This document shows, piece by piece, positions 46,486 to 59,842 of a stretch of 62,418 nucleotides of DNA (position 1 is the stretch's first letter; each line of letters opens with the position of its first letter). The DNA comes from Trachelipus rathkii (Eukaryota; Arthropoda; Malacostraca; Isopoda; Trachelipodidae). The DNA is taken from contig JABUQX010118584.1 of the NCBI GenBank assembly GCA_015478945.1, positions 1-62,418 on the forward strand. The letters are read 5' to 3'. The notes under the pieces are model-generated. The model did no database searches and was not told the origin of the DNA. It was given only the letters and a program-made list of their open reading frames with translations. The position numbers and the translations under genes are program-made.

Positions 46486-49400
46486 GTGCATATTATACCG
46501 TCATCCTCCACCCATCTGAGCCTCCCTTATCTCTGGCAGGCATCACCAATAAGGAATCTTCTCTATCCGAGTGTGTCAAGTGTAACTCGTTGTCTCTTCC
46601 TTCTCTCTTTCAAACCTATGTGTGCAATAATCGTCAGTCCGTCCTTTGCTCCATGGGCCTCCTCCCACATCGCTCCTATCCATTCTTCATTCTCTCGTGA
46701 CTAGGCCGCACCGCGAGATATATATCATGTGCCATTCTCGTTGGACCTTCTCCAAACGACCCATTTCTTTAACATGTCAGACGTACCATCTCAGCTGATT
46801 TCGTATGGATCCTGTTTATTATTGATTCGCATCTTAACTCTGTCTTATTGTACACTTTGCTTCTATTCCCCAACTATCCCCTGATCACTCTCAACCTTCA
46901 TAATCAAAGCCGCCATCAATCTCCTTTCATGACACCGTAGTACCATGCCAAACATTTCGGCAGCCAATATGTCAGATAGGTTCTACAACAATCTGCTATG
47001 ATATTAAGCATTTAATCTAGAGCGAGATTACTATCGTGTATAGGGCTCCCACGTTTTTTTGCGAACTACTTCATATACTCTCATTTAGCTCTTACCTCCA
47101 TTCACCTCCAGCATTCCAATATCAACACCCAGATGCTTAAAACTTTATCACCCTGACCGCAATTCCTTATCCCTCCAACATTTATTTACTTTCTCTCTTT
47201 CTCTCTATTATTTTCATTACTGTACATTTTTTTAAATATTATTTTCATATCCATTTCTTTCATTTAGGTGTTCCATCTGTCTATCACATCCTGCAGGTCT
47301 AGTCCTCTTCTGTTATTACTGGCCGCATCATTTGCATGTCGTAGGGTATGATATACCACATTTCTTAACTTCTCATATTCTTTTCAGGATTATCAGCTTC
47401 AATGGCATTCAAACGCGGAGGTGATAAGACACTGACCCTTGTACTCACTCGCAATAATTATACCTCAAACCATCTCTGCTCTTCTCTTGCATCTGCGTCT
47501 ATTATATTAATACTGGACCCTTGATATGTACCTTTATTTATTTGCATCACTTCACTCACCTTCTCCTCTATATCCCATCATTCCGGCTCTTCCAATTCGA
47601 TTCTCCAACACTTTTACATCTATTTACATCTGTCAAAAGACTATATTTACCGAGATCTAATAAACTGTCCACATCTGCCTGTCACCATTCTATCACTTAT
47701 TTCTATTTTAAGGTTTCATATAATAAATATTTAGGTCCTGTTGGATTTTCCCCGGCCCTGAAACCAAATAATCAACAGATCATACCTGAATGTTATTATC
47801 AACTTTTGTTTCTCAAAACCTCCTGCTTCTAACACTCTTTCATAGATTTTTACTGGCCACAAATTTAAGCGAGGGAATTATATCCTCTTTTGATTTATCA
47901 ATTTCCATTCGATCCACTTCCTTATATATAGGAGCCATATTATTGCTTTTCTCCCCCACTCCGACGGTACGCACTCTCTGACCCACATTTCATTTAACAG
48001 TTCGCGAATCCAGCTTTCAACTCCCTCCCCTGTCTTAAACAACTCCGCACTCAGCTCACAGTTCCAGCGGCTCTAATCCCCCTCTTTAGCGTTCTTGATT
48101 GCCCTGCTCTGATCTCTTCCATATGTTCATTTCTTACTCTATCTCTTCATTCCTCTCGTTCCACTCCTCCATTCACCTCCACCCCCTTCAACATCATCAA
48201 AGTTCAACAAAAACTCTTCGAAATATTCCTTCCACCTTTCCTTCACCTCCCCTACTTCAAGTTCAAAACCTCGCGCATCTTTAATATCATTCATCTAATA
48301 TGTGCTTTTTCTGTTAACCAATTACCAATTACTCTCATTCCTCTAGCTAAACCATATATAAGCTTTCTTGTTCCCCTCACATCAACTTCTTTAGTTGCGT
48401 TGCCTAAGCTCTTCCATTGTTGTCTTTTACTCAATTTCTTTAATTTTATTCATGCATGTGTTTTCTAGCCCATGACAAATTAATCTGTTTTTTCTTCGTT
48501 ATTTTCACTCCTCATCCAGATTCTATACTTTTGGTTTTTGTTGGTTATGCTTTGTCTTTACCTCTTCATTGCCACCATGCCATTCTTCTCCACTTACCCC
48601 TTTCCCACTTTCTTCATCCAATACTTCTCATTGGCGCACGTGTCCATGTTATCCTTAAAATATCTTCCCACTTTTTCATCCACCGGTTACGCAGTTATGT
48701 TCCTCATAGTTTCTCTCCTTTCTTGATAGCTTCGGCAAATCTCTCGTCTTATAATCTATCATTCAGTTTTCTGTTGTGTTTCTTTCCTTCGTAAACATCC
48801 ATTGTGTTTCTTCCTTCCTAGTCCTATTTCATGTATTGCCTGAGGACCATTCTGTTGGTTCTGAGTTCCAAAAAAAACACCCGGAGTGGCTTTTACTTAT
48901 CTGTTAAATATTTTTATATTCATTAGTTACTATTAAATCTGATACATTTGATTTTTCCGTGTGATCTTTGTTTTTCTCAGTATTCCACTAAAAATATAGC
49001 CCAAGTCCATTCTTGCTTTCCTCATTTTCTGAACCAGGTCATTATTGGTTTAAACCGCTTCTCATAGCGAAATCTATTTAGTTGTAATTTTCTTTTGTGG
49101 TTTCTTTCTCAATCCACTGCCCCTATTACACTCTCCTCATCCCGCTATTTCTCAGTGTCCCACATGAGAGTTTAAGGACTTCTCCCATTACAACCATTCT
49201 TACACTTCAACCTCTAATCACGTCATCATGACGTAACGCTTTAGTAGCCTCCTCGTCGTTTATAAATCTTTCCCTTTTCATCCACGAGTACATTCTCGAT
49301 AATGGGCATATGTTTGAATTCATTACTCCATGTCTCCACCCCTTACCTTTCAAATTGGTCGATCGCCATCAATCCTCTTCATTCATCAATACGTTCTATT

Positions 49401-49790
49401 ACGTTTCTGCTGTATATCGGTACTAGGTGTTACTATCATTTGCGCAGCTACATGTCTCTTCTCCCCAGTTAAGGTCTTCCCCTGTACCATCCAGGACATA
49501 GTCACATCATGTATCCTTCCCACGACAGGCTTACGCCCTCATCATATCTAGTCTCAACACCAATCCAACACATCCAGGTTATCTCTCTTTCAATTAAATC
49601 TCATCCGTCCCCTGCTCATATATCTCTCACCGTACTCACTTATTGTAGCACATTCTACTAGAAATAATTCCGTTTTTTGTAAGTCTATTTTTCAGGCCGG
49701 TTCCGTTCGGTTCTTGCTGTATTGTGATCCATATTCCGACCGCAACATAATTGGGTTCTTCAGCAGGTTACTTTGCGGGCAGCGGCTTGC
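46486..49790 (-). pseudogene. RTE-like non-LTR retrotransposon, RT and linker recognisable, frameshifted
   Basis: Read on the minus strand, the pieces are in the order of an RTE/BovB-type ORF. The linker before RT has RGTRKLIYGLARGMR (near 48380) and KDARGFELEVGEVKERWKEY with FEEFLLNFDDVE (about 48290-48170). The RT start is ELFKTGEGVESWIRELLNEM, then VRECVPSEWGRKAI (about 48065-47960), and KIYERVLEAGGFEK (about 47855-47815). The YADD-equivalent region is damaged: HANDAAS..GLDLQDVIDRW (about 47340-47270). GVDIG follows, equivalent to the FKYLG block (about 47130). The C-terminal tail continues to about 46490. The 5' third (48850-49790) should be the endonuclease, but I could not identify its catalytic blocks. 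Breaks are mostly frameshifts. (TA)n flanks both ends. Plus-strand open frames in this range are shadows. Confidence 0.82.
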
Positions 49791-49814
49791 TAGAGGCATG
49801 TTTAATATTTATAA

Positions 49815-49965
49815 TATGTATAATATATATATATATATATATATATAACTAGATATACAACTAGATATATATAATATATTATATAATATATATATATATA
49901 ATATATATATATATATATTATACAATATATATACAAGATTGATATATATTATATATTGACACCCA
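49815..49965. repeat. Irregular (TA)n
   Basis: TA tract with breaks. Further TA tracts lie at 50185-50380 and 50665-50840. Confidence 0.8.
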
Positions 49966-50920
49966 ATGTTACATGACAACATTCTATTAGAAATGCTTTA
50001 AAAGATGAATTCTGACAAAAAAAGCAAAAATGTAAAAAAAAGCTCGAAATAATTGACTCTGAAAGAAGTATATACGGTACGCGAACGACAAATGCATGGC
50101 AAACACGAACATCTATCTGTACGGGCGGGGAACTCAGCCCCCATAAACCCTTCGACCGGACCCGTGAAATGTAGTGTGAAAATATAATATATATTATAAT
50201 TATATACTATATAGTAATATATACTATATATAACTATACTATATATATTATAATAAATAATAAATTAATATATATATATATATAAAATATCATATTATAA
50301 TATATAAAAGTAATATATCTATTATATATAAAGTTATATATATAATATATATACCACTGTATATATATATATATGATACATAACAGGGTCACTTTTCGAA
50401 GTTTATATATTTTCTAAACAATTATTTTAAGACTTAATTTCATTTTCATTTTACGTAAGTTTCATAAAATCGAATGGGTCGGTATTATTGGCTCAACTAA
50501 CTACCCTTTGTAAAATAATTTATTCTTCAATTTATAATAATATCAAATTTTGCGACCATAACTTTTTCTTCAAGAGAAATGTTTTTCGCGAATTTCTTTA
50601 TTCTTTTAGGGCGTTTTGATATCATTTGAAAAAATCGGGTGAGGACAGTAGGAAAATAAGTAGGATATACGTATAATATATATATTATATAAAATATATA
50701 ATATATATATTATATAGTAAGGATATATATATATACTATATAATATATAAATATATACATGCAATATATTATATATAAATATATTAATATAATATATAAC
50801 GCATATCTATATCATACTATCATATATAATATATATCATTATTTTAGAGAGTGATACCGCATCCGCATTACGCATGAATTTTGTATCCGTAGATAGCAAC
50901 GGATTATTAATTAATTTATG
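49966..50920. other. Mixed short islands between TA tracts
   Basis: Islands at 49966-50185, 50380-50660 and 50845-50920. The last carries CCGCATCCGCATTACGC, resembling ATCCGC words downstream of the hAT relic. No gene is seen. Confidence 0.4.
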
Positions 50921-50930
50921 AACTTATGTA

Positions 50931-52000
50931 AAACTAAATGTTCCTCAACTTTCTGTATTAACGCAAGACATTCAGACTCGTTGGAATAGTAGTATATACA
51001 TGCTTTTGCTTGAGAGGATGAGAGAAATAAAGGAAGTCGTCTTCCTGTATGCTATCTAAACAAACACCAAAGGTAACAGACCTGACAGGCAAAATAAACA
51101 GTGAGATAATTGCGATTTAGGTAAATTTATTACCTTTACTAAAACCGTAATTCTTGAAGACAGGTAACTAAGGACTGTTAAAGACTCAAGAAAATTCTTG
51201 AATTAGCGCACGACGGATCTCCAACTAGTTGCAAAGATGGCAAAGAATGTGCTAGCCTATATCTTGCCGTATTAATATGTATAGCTGACTTTCTAAGATG
51301 ACAGAAACGCATACCTCATCTGCTAGACGAATAGAATCATAGATTTAAATTGCTGCAAACGCGAACGTCACATATATGACATAGCGCAAACTCTTTCTGG
51401 CATCCTAGATTTTTACAAAACCAAATTTATTCTTGAAAACACACATGATTCCCTGGAAGCTGTTAAAATTTACTTTAGATAATAGCATATGTGAATGAAA
51501 ATTCTCCTAAGGCAGCAACATCTGTATACCAGCCAATAAAAAGGAAAGCAATCAGGAAAACCAGGAACAAACACATTTACCATTTGTTAGCCAAACCATT
51601 TCTGAATCCACTGAAACGTTCTTTTGGGCTTTCTATATGCAACGCGATCATTAAGAGTCATGCGTTCAAGACTGGTCGTTCAAAAAGCACCCACTACTCA
51701 TTATTTGCACAGTAATAATCAAAAGCGAAAGATGCCTTATGGAATCCCAGAAAAAATGATCCACTAATCTTGGGTGGCAGTGAAATCAATTGTAAGGTTT
51801 ATCCACAAATTCTTCGCAGATCTCCCTCGCAGGAACTTAGAGTTACAATGCCCTTAAACAAGGTATTCTAAGGAGCGACGTCTATTCAGAACAAGGACTG
51901 CAGATCTCATTTGCGAAGAAAGAGCAAGCAAACTCTCCCTATGAACAAGGGCTTCAGAAGTTTAGTTTTTGTAGAGCTTATACTTTAGCGAGAATTATTA
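50931..52000 (+). pseudogene. hAT-superfamily transposase relic
   Basis: The frame opening at 50931 reads KLNVPQLSVLTQDIQTRWNS and then MLLLERMREIKEVVFLYAI before a stop at about 51058. LTQDIQTRWNS is the conserved central block of hAT transposases. Frameshifted pieces equivalent to the following alpha-helical region continue (NCDLGKFITF, then IYDIAQTLSGILDFYK near 51385-51420). The C-terminal dimerisation region is then visible: DPLILGG..EIN..VYPQIL (51758 onward), KERRLFRTRTADLICEERAS (from 51872, matching the SERxFS-type block), and EQGLQKFSFCRA (near 51945-51985). The BED-finger N terminus is not recognised. Numerous stops and frameshifts make it inactive as written. ATCCGC hexamers lie on both sides (50850-50890 and 52578-52640). 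Confidence 0.82.
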
Positions 52001-52144
52001 ATTCAAGATATTATCATAGCCGTATCATCATATAAATATACACCTATTTTCCAAAATGGACGAATGGAGGCTGAAGGGAACAAAGATATTTGGTGGGGTT
52101 AATGTCAGCATAAAGAGTTGCGTCCACCTCACTGCCAATTCTTG

Positions 52145-52500
52145 TAAACAACAGATAGTATAGTATATATGAACACCTATCCATATACTATAGATAATAT
52201 AATATAGCTAAACTATATATAATATACTAATATGATTCAGTAATATACTTACTACTATATTTTATATTTATAATATACATATATAATATATACATGCTAT
52301 ATATATAATTATATACAATATATATCAATATAAATATAATAATATAACTATATAAATATTATTAATATATATATATAAATAAATACTATATACTAATATA
52401 TTATATATACATATAATATATATATACTTATATATACTATAACAAAATATATAATATTATATCATTATGTATACTATACGTTATATATATATATAACATA
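52145..52500. repeat. Irregular (TA)n with (GT)n end
   Basis: A TA tract is followed by GTGTGTGTGTG at 52505-52518 and 52531-52542. Confidence 0.8.
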
Positions 52501-52574
52501 TAGATGTGTGTGTGTGTGTAGGTGATAAGTAGTGTGTGTGTGTGCCATACCTGTGGCTAAGACCACTAAAAACT

Positions 52575-52645
52575 TAACTATCCGTATCCGCAATCCGTGT
52601 TAAAAATACGTATCCGCATCCGCATCCGACATGCCGCATCCGTCG
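52575..52645. repeat. ATCCGC hexamer cluster
   Basis: ATCCGTATCCGCAATCCG, then CGTATCCGCATCCGCATCCG. Such words also sit just upstream of the hAT relic, so they may mark its subterminal repeats. Confidence 0.65.
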
Positions 52646-52689
52646 ACTAGTGAAACAATTCACCTATACACGCAAATAACACTTACTAA

Positions 52690-53250
52690 ACAATATACTA
52701 AATCAATACACTAATATTATACTATAGCTATATATATAATAATATATATATAACTATATAATATATATATAATAATATATATATATATATAATATATATA
52801 TATATTAATATATATATATAATATATCATATTATACTATATATTATATATAATTATACTATATATCTATATCCTATATATATATAACTTACATATATATA
52901 TATATACTATATATATCATATATATATATAATATATTATATAATAATATATACTACGTATATATATATATTAATATATACTATATAACTAATTATAATTA
53001 ATAATAATATATATAATATAATATATATTATAATATATATATATAATATATATATATATTAATAATATCATAATATATACTTATATATATATCTATATAT
53101 AATATATAAACTTCTATATATATAATATATAGTTATATATATAAGTAATATATTAATAATATACCATTATATATATATATCATATATCATATATAAGTGT
53201 ACATAATATGATATTATAATATATATATATCATATAGATAATATATACAG
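52690..53250. repeat. Long irregular (TA)n block
   Basis: A/T-dominated for about 560 bp. Confidence 0.88.
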
Positions 53251-55395
53251 AATATAACCAACCAATGATTTGAAACAGTTATTTGATGGAAGAAATAACA
53301 AATCTTGATAAATTTCTATTTAACTTAACACAAATTAATTTATTTATCGTGGAAATCAGAATTAATAAATTGTTCTGGATAAATATGATAAGATTGTGGA
53401 CGTTTCTCGGAAACAGTAATGCCATCTTCAGGACAAAAAACATGGTAAATAAATAATTTAAGTACACTTGTAGGTAAAAGAACTGATTATTGAAGTCGTA
53501 TTATACATAACTATCTGATAATCACAAAATTTATAACTAGAACAGTCATTAGCTGAAACGCGCAGAGTTATAACTAGAAAGAGTAGGGTTTAAGATTGGA
53601 AATATAATTGGATTATCAGAACTTTCTAATCAAGTTGTTGGTTGGTTAGTGAAATTATTTAAAACGCATTTGAGTCTATAGGATTATTTTTCGTATCAGG
53701 TTATAATATTCTAATGCTAGAAGGGTTGGGAGATGTAAAATATGTACCGGTTCTAGCCGAGCAGCCTCTATGTTCATCAGCCCTAACAGAGAGTTGGTGC
53801 TGAGTGCTGCCAACACAGGTACTCGTGCAAGCACCACAGAAATATTTATGTATGACTAAAGAACGCAAGTGAGAAGGTAGAGAGTCTTTATAAGATTAGT
53901 AGACGCCTATAGAGGAGTTGGGGATTGTAGTAGATTAATCCAGATATGTTAAAAATCTTTCATTAAGGCCGGAAGTTGGGGAAGAGGTTGGTGGTTGCAT
54001 TTGAGCTGGGTCCCCTTCTTAGTTCCTGTAACATATTTAATATTTAATAGATTTGTGGCTAAAACTCGATATATATATATATTTATATTTATATATAATA
54101 TTATTATTCTACTTATTTTTATTATTACTTATATCTTATCTTATATCTTATTATATATACACCTAACTATAATATTCTATATATATTCAATATATATATT
54201 TAATATTTTATTATATATATAGTAATATTATGAATGATTAAGTCCCTTCGTTGCTATTGAGGAATCTATATTTTAATATTTCTTATACTTCCTTTCCCAC
54301 CTGTTACCAATGAGTCCATCTTTAATGACATAATTTTCTCAAATAGCTGTATCATACATGGCTTTTTACCTTAACCTCCTTTCCTGAGCTTTAACAAATT
54401 TATACAAAGTGAAAAAGCTTTTCTCCGTTGTGTTTCATATTTCAATCGTCTGAGGAAGTGGGTTATCTAAATGCTGTTTGTCGTAAGAACCTGCTAGACT
54501 CGTCTTCATTGATTATTGTTCTGTAATCATATCTGTTGTTTGATCCCAGGGCGGCTTTAGTTGGAATTTTGTTATGATCTGTATACCCTTTGAAACATCG
54601 TTTCTTGCAGATTTTCTGTTTTGTGTGATTTGGTAGAACATGGCATCCTGTCAGGGGGGGCAATTCGCAGGGGAGCAGCTCGGACCCCCCCCTAGATAAG
54701 TGTTTACTTTCTTCTCAGAAGCAACGCCAATCTCCTTCTTTTGCGATGCAAGAGGTTTTAGCATGTAACAAGCCTACATTCATAGAGTGTTCATTTTCCT
54801 ACGTACTATATGGGATTACATACTAATACTATCAAACGGAAGGACATTTGATGGTAATTTCTTTCCTATTACTCTTTTAAAAGTTTTAGTTAACATTGTA
54901 GTTATACTAGATCTGTTAATTAGGCCTTAACTTTTGCTATGAATTAATTAGCTACGTATAATGATATATACTACTCAGTATTACTATCTATCTATTATAA
55001 TTAATATTTATATATATATATTATCTTATATAACGTTGGATTTTTGCCTTGTACCCCTAATATATCAGTACTATCTATAATATATAATCTAAAGATAATA
55101 TACTACACTTATCCCTCATATCTTCATGTCTAGCATTTTCTGGTCACATCTACATTTACGGCTTGGTTAAGCATCATCGCAGTGAGGGCAGTGTTGCAGA
55201 GATTTTGTGCGCTTACACCATATGATTGCCTTTTTGGACGACATGTTGTCGTATAACTAGCGGAATTGTCATGCAAATAGAGAGGATCGAAATCGCTGAT
55301 AGGACACATACAATCAGTTCAGATTCAGAAATGTGATCATTTCTCATGTGGTACTACTAAGAAGGAAAGCATCGTTAATAAGGAAGGAAGTGTAC
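53251..55395. other. Mixed sequence with short TA tracts, no gene called
   Basis: TA tracts at about 54065-54235 and 54960-55110. A 66-codon minus frame at 54463-54663 (contains KKRCFKGYTDHNKIPTKAAL) has balanced composition, but I do not recognise it. Confidence 0.4.
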
Positions 55396-55399
55396 TCGT

Positions 55400-56713
55400 A
55401 TAGCTTACTAGTCAGATGAAAACGCCTTGAGTTTCTGAAATGGAACAATTATCCATAGGGTTCACTATTTTCGACCAGGAGTCGTGAAGTCAAGAGAAAT
55501 TTTTTGACTTGTAAGAAAACTGAAAGCGTTGGACGCAAAAACCATGTGGCGATGCCATTACTGATTTTTGTTCACGACGAAAACTGGATCCGAAAAATGC
55601 GTGGCGCTGGGCTTCGATGGCTGTTCCATGATTGTCTGGCAAGAAGAGGTGTCCAAGCATATTATTGCGGTAAAAAATATGAAAAAAAGCTAGAACTTTC
55701 ATTGACTTCTTTCAAAACAAGACTAAATCTAGTAGTACATAATTGATACACCAGAAGCTCGCAACTAGTTGGAACTATAGAGGTCTTTAGGGTTTTTACG
55801 GCGCGAGTCGGTCTTGAGAGAAAATTAATGCCAACTCAAGCCTATGCAGACCAGATTTTGAACAACTAAGATGCATGCAGAATGTTTAAGGAGCCTTGTA
55901 GCGAATATGCTAGCATTAGAACCTTCCATTGAGGAAATACTTGCTCAAGAAAAGCGTTTTTCGTTGCATTCATCGCCATGTATAGCGTCAATTCATCAAT
56001 GGATGTGAATATTGTCGCGAAGTACTCTGCGATGTTGAGCTTGTAAATGCCTCTCCAATCAAGACCTGGATTCGTCAAACCGTGCATAATATTCACACAT
56101 TGCTGGAAATGGTTAGAGAATGGAAAATGAAGAAAAAAGCACCGAGGAAGTGTTAAAAGAACTAATCACTGTTTATTGATTCTGATATATACCATGATTG
56201 TGATAGCAGCAGGCACGAAGCAACACATCTAGAACAAATCATGGAGTTCTGGAGAAGATTCCTAATAACTCCGTATCTGGATTCTATAATCTTCTTTTGA
56301 ATTACAGTTTTCTACTGAAATACACCTGCTATTCATTTGACATTTCACATCTTTTCCTTACATTACTACTTCATAACAATCTGAATTAAAGAAAAGACGC
56401 TTCATTTTATAGTTTTAACCATCTTAGAAGCATAGAAGAAGAAGCTAGAACTTTTGTACAAAATTGGAAGGCAAAAACTTAGAGTGAAAGAAAAAAGATC
56501 TTGTAATTTTCCAATCTTAAGGAGACTGAACCTTTCTTTCCGTGACGAAAAAGGCTTTGATGATTCTACTCCGCCCAGCCATGACGCATCAGTACAGTAG
56601 AGCGCTCTTTCATTACTCTGCGAAGGATCAAGATTGGCTACGAATACTATGAAGACGACAGGTTAAACGGGCTGGCTATGAAGTGTTCACAGAAAGATTT
56701 GTTTGAACATTAA
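55400..56713 (+). pseudogene. hAT-derived ZMYM1/DUF4371-like transposase relic
   Basis: Plus-strand pieces, in several frames, follow the family in order. EQLSIGFTIFD (55443) corresponds to the DETTD..EQLS region. CVALGFDGCSMIVWQEEVSK (about 55600-55655) corresponds to the conserved G.GYDGA.MSG...GVQ block, and RLNLVVHN (55720-55743) to the HC.SHRLNLV block. TPEARN then follows, corresponding to the block after it. FLITPYLDSI (about 56257-56290) matches the IPFLD block. The last frame is intact from ERSFITLRRIKIGYE (56600) through DRLNGLAMKC to a TAA at 56711-56713; this is the C-terminal hAT dimerisation motif. Family members number several hundred residues and act as DNA transposases or domesticated derivatives. 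The copy is broken upstream by frameshifts and stops. The N terminus was not found. Confidence 0.85.
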
Positions 56714-57380
56714 TGATTTATTTATTCAAACTGGTAGTTGGTAATTTGCCTTGAACCAAGGATAGTTTATTTTAATATATATAAATTTTGCAGTTTGCCT
56801 ATATTTTGAATTTCCAGGATCATTGCGTATTGTTATTTGATATTCTATTGTTTTATAAAAAATTTTTTTTATTTTAGAGTATATAAGAAAAGAAGAAGTA
56901 AATAATTAGTTAAAATTATCATTTAATTATCTATACAAATGTTTATTTTTAACTCTTTTTCTCTGCGTCAGTGACGTGGTGCCACTATCTCTATTTCTTA
57001 TTAGTATTAAAACGGCAATGATCGCGAGAATGACCTTCTCTCATTTCTCCACCACTAGCGTCGCCCTCGTAATCACAAGGAGGTGCCTGCTTCTCTATGA
57101 AATTGTGTGAATCCTTGGAGACTCACACAAGATCACCGTTTATGACCTCCTTTTTCAGCCACTCTGTTTTTGTGAACTCGCTTCTTTTTATTTTCCCCGC
57201 AATATTTAATCTTCCTCTATTTCAGTCCGCATCTGCGACCACCTGAGGGAATTGCGTTTGGCAAGGGTCAGGGTGGGTTACTTTCCATTATTTTATTTTT
57301 TTACTTTCTTTAATGTAATTTTTTTATTTATTTTTTTTTTTTTTTTTTCCCTCTTTTGAAAATCATTAATTAATGGTGGT
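56714..57380. other. 3' flank of hAT relic and T-rich sequence
   Basis: Mixed sequence with a balanced-composition part at about 56960-57280 and a T-rich run at 57295-57350. No gene recognised. Confidence 0.4.
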
Positions 57381-57384
57381 ATCA

Positions 57385-57920
57385 TGTACTATATATAAAT
57401 ATTTATATCATATAATATAAATATATATAAATATTATATAATATATATATATATATTAATATATTAGTAATAATTAATATAATTTTCATTATATTATATA
57501 TATATATATTTAATATATAATATATATAATATATTTTATAGTAATATATATAATTATATATCTATATATTATATATATATTTATATATATATATATACTA
57601 TATTAAATTATATTAATATATATATACTTATATATATTTATATATATAAGTATATATATATATATATATCTATTATATATATAATTAAGTAAAAATAAAT
57701 ATAGTACTAAAACTATAAATCAATCTATATATATATATATTATCTTATAAAATTCTAATATATTTATATAATATTATATTATCTCTATATATATATATAT
57801 ATATATATATAAATTATTACTGTTATAAAATATTATATAATATATATTGTATTATTATTTAATATAATAATATAGTATATTTATATCAATATATTTACCT
57901 AAAATATTAAACATACATAG

Positions 57921-57951
<31 letters not shown>

Positions 57952-58005
57952 TCATTAATAAATAATAATGTAATAATATATATATATATATTAGTTATAA
58001 TATAC
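57385..58005. repeat. Long irregular (TA)n block
   Basis: A/T-only apart from scattered single G/C bases. Another TA run lies at 58579-58676. Confidence 0.88.
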
Positions 58006-58577
58006 TCCTTATGAAAAAATGTATACTAAATTGTTCTGTTTTCCGCAAAGAAGAAAATCAAATATGATCCTTTAATATGTAAAATAAATATATCCCGTTC
58101 CCTATTGTATACACATTTTTTTAAACATTATTTTGTTTTAAATAGGTATAAATAAGTTAATAGGATTTTAAGAACATTTTTTCATCGTTACATTAGTTGC
58201 TTTCATTTTTTTATTTTTTTTTCTTTTCCTTCTTAATCTATATCTATTAATCTACCTTTTAATATACTGTTTCACCACTTTATAATATTTTCTATATATC
58301 ATAATCTATCTATTATACTAATCTACTACTATTATATATTTATATATAATAATATTTATAATATATTATTATAATTAATATGAAACCAAACCTCACTTAC
58401 CTTATACTATGTTCTTCGACGAGAATGGTTTCTTCCATTTTTTTAGTAAAATATATACCCTCTTATTTGCTTTGGATTTAACTATTATTTTTATATTATT
58501 AAGCATTAAATTAAGGGAGACATAGCATCCATGAAATTTTGGGATAACTTTAAATAATTCATGGGTTCGAGACCCCC

Positions 58578-58609
<32 letters not shown>

Positions 58610-58840
58610 TACCTTATATATTTAATTATATAATATTTATATATATATATATATATAATATTATATATATATATCATAAACTACTCACGTTACTTAGTTA
58701 TCATGACCTTACATCTAAGCATCACTCATTGAAGTGGTTAAATTTTAAAAATAGATAAGCATCTGCCAGGTACGGCCCATCACCATTTTTTCCTCATTAG
58801 GTCTGATTTCTATAATGGCGACACAGCAGAAAAAAAACCG

Positions 58841-59095
58841 TTACGGCACCTCATTGTGTTTGAGGTAGACTGTAACAACTAAACCATGCTGTCTTGTACC
58901 ATAATCTGACACATTCTGATGGCCTCTTCTAATTTTAATTTTCGAATTATACTCAATTTTTTGTCCACCTTCTTTCAGTGCATCGAAAGAATTTTTTAAG
59001 CTTATGGAAATTGTGTACAAAGATGAGGAAGACGTTGACCATTTTCCTGAAGCAGTTGACCGTCTTTCGCTAGGCTCAATATCCTGAGCTTTCAT
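58841..59095 (-). CDS. Hypothetical 84-codon frame, unrecognised
   Basis: An ATG-initiated minus frame with good residue complexity, including ASGKWSTSSSSLYTISISLK and SFDALKEGGQKIEYNSKIK. It ends at GTACCTCATTG-complement codons just before a poly-A-like AAAAAAA (plus 58832-58838). There is no signal peptide, membrane segment or motif I can name. It is not microsatellite-derived, so it may be a piece of a larger element or a small exon. Low confidence that it is expressed. Confidence 0.3.
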   Translation of the reverse strand: MKAQDIEPSERRSTASGKWSTSSSSLYTISISLKNSFDALKEGGQKIEYNSKIKIRRGHQNVSDYGTRQHGLVVTVYLKHNEVP

Positions 59096-59589
59096 ATCTC
59101 CGTACTTCCGAGCTTTCTGAACAAATGGCTTTGAGAAGGTAAGTACACGCGGATAGTTCTAGTTTTTCAACTTACATATGTTCAGATTGTGTCTTCTTTT
59201 CTTTTGAGAATTCTGCACACACACAAATGGTCAGCCTTGCAAATTAAAGATTTAGCTTTCTGTTGTTGATCTTCCAGTTAGCGTTACCTTGGAGATAGGA
59301 GTCAATTAAACGTAGCTAGTTAGAATATGCAATATTCGTCCAAACTGATGAGGAATTTCCTCTTCCTCACCATTGAGTCTATTTTTCAGCATCTTAAATA
59401 TAGATTGTATGAGGTTGAAGGTTCCGAATTTATTAGTATATAATCAAAATTGAAACATAAAGGCGCAGGTTATAAAAGCTTTCCAAGTTTGCAATGCATT
59501 TTTGATGTAAACAGTCGCAAGTCAGTGGGCCTTGTATGAAGTATTGGGGTCTTTCACAGTCTAATTCATAACTTTTGTCGATTTCAAAA

Positions 59590-59795
59590 TTTTCGGACTC
59601 AAACTCTACTATCTTGAAAATTTATCCAACTCCGACTCCGACCTCTTGAAAATTACCGGCTCCGACTTCGACTTCGACTCCGATCTGCCCTCATCAAAAT
59701 TACAACTTCGACCTTCGCTCCCGACGCCACCCTCTTCAAAATCACCGACTCCCCGACTCCCCGACTCCCCGACTCCGACTCCACAACCCTGGTTG
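59590..59795. repeat. CCGACT hexamer cluster
   Basis: CTCCGACTCCGACCTC, GACTTCGACTTCGACTCCG and CCCCGACTCCCCGACTCC occur within 200 bp. Same type of words as at 42905-42955 and 44443-44500. Confidence 0.8.
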
Positions 59796-59842
59796 TAACT
59801 CGTGTAACTTTGTAACCACGGGCTCAGTAACTCTGATTATAT

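Noticed and set aside
48099..48794. Plus-strand Ser/Phe/Leu-rich frames such as 48456-48794
   Set aside because: They are antisense shadows of the minus-strand RTE-like element.
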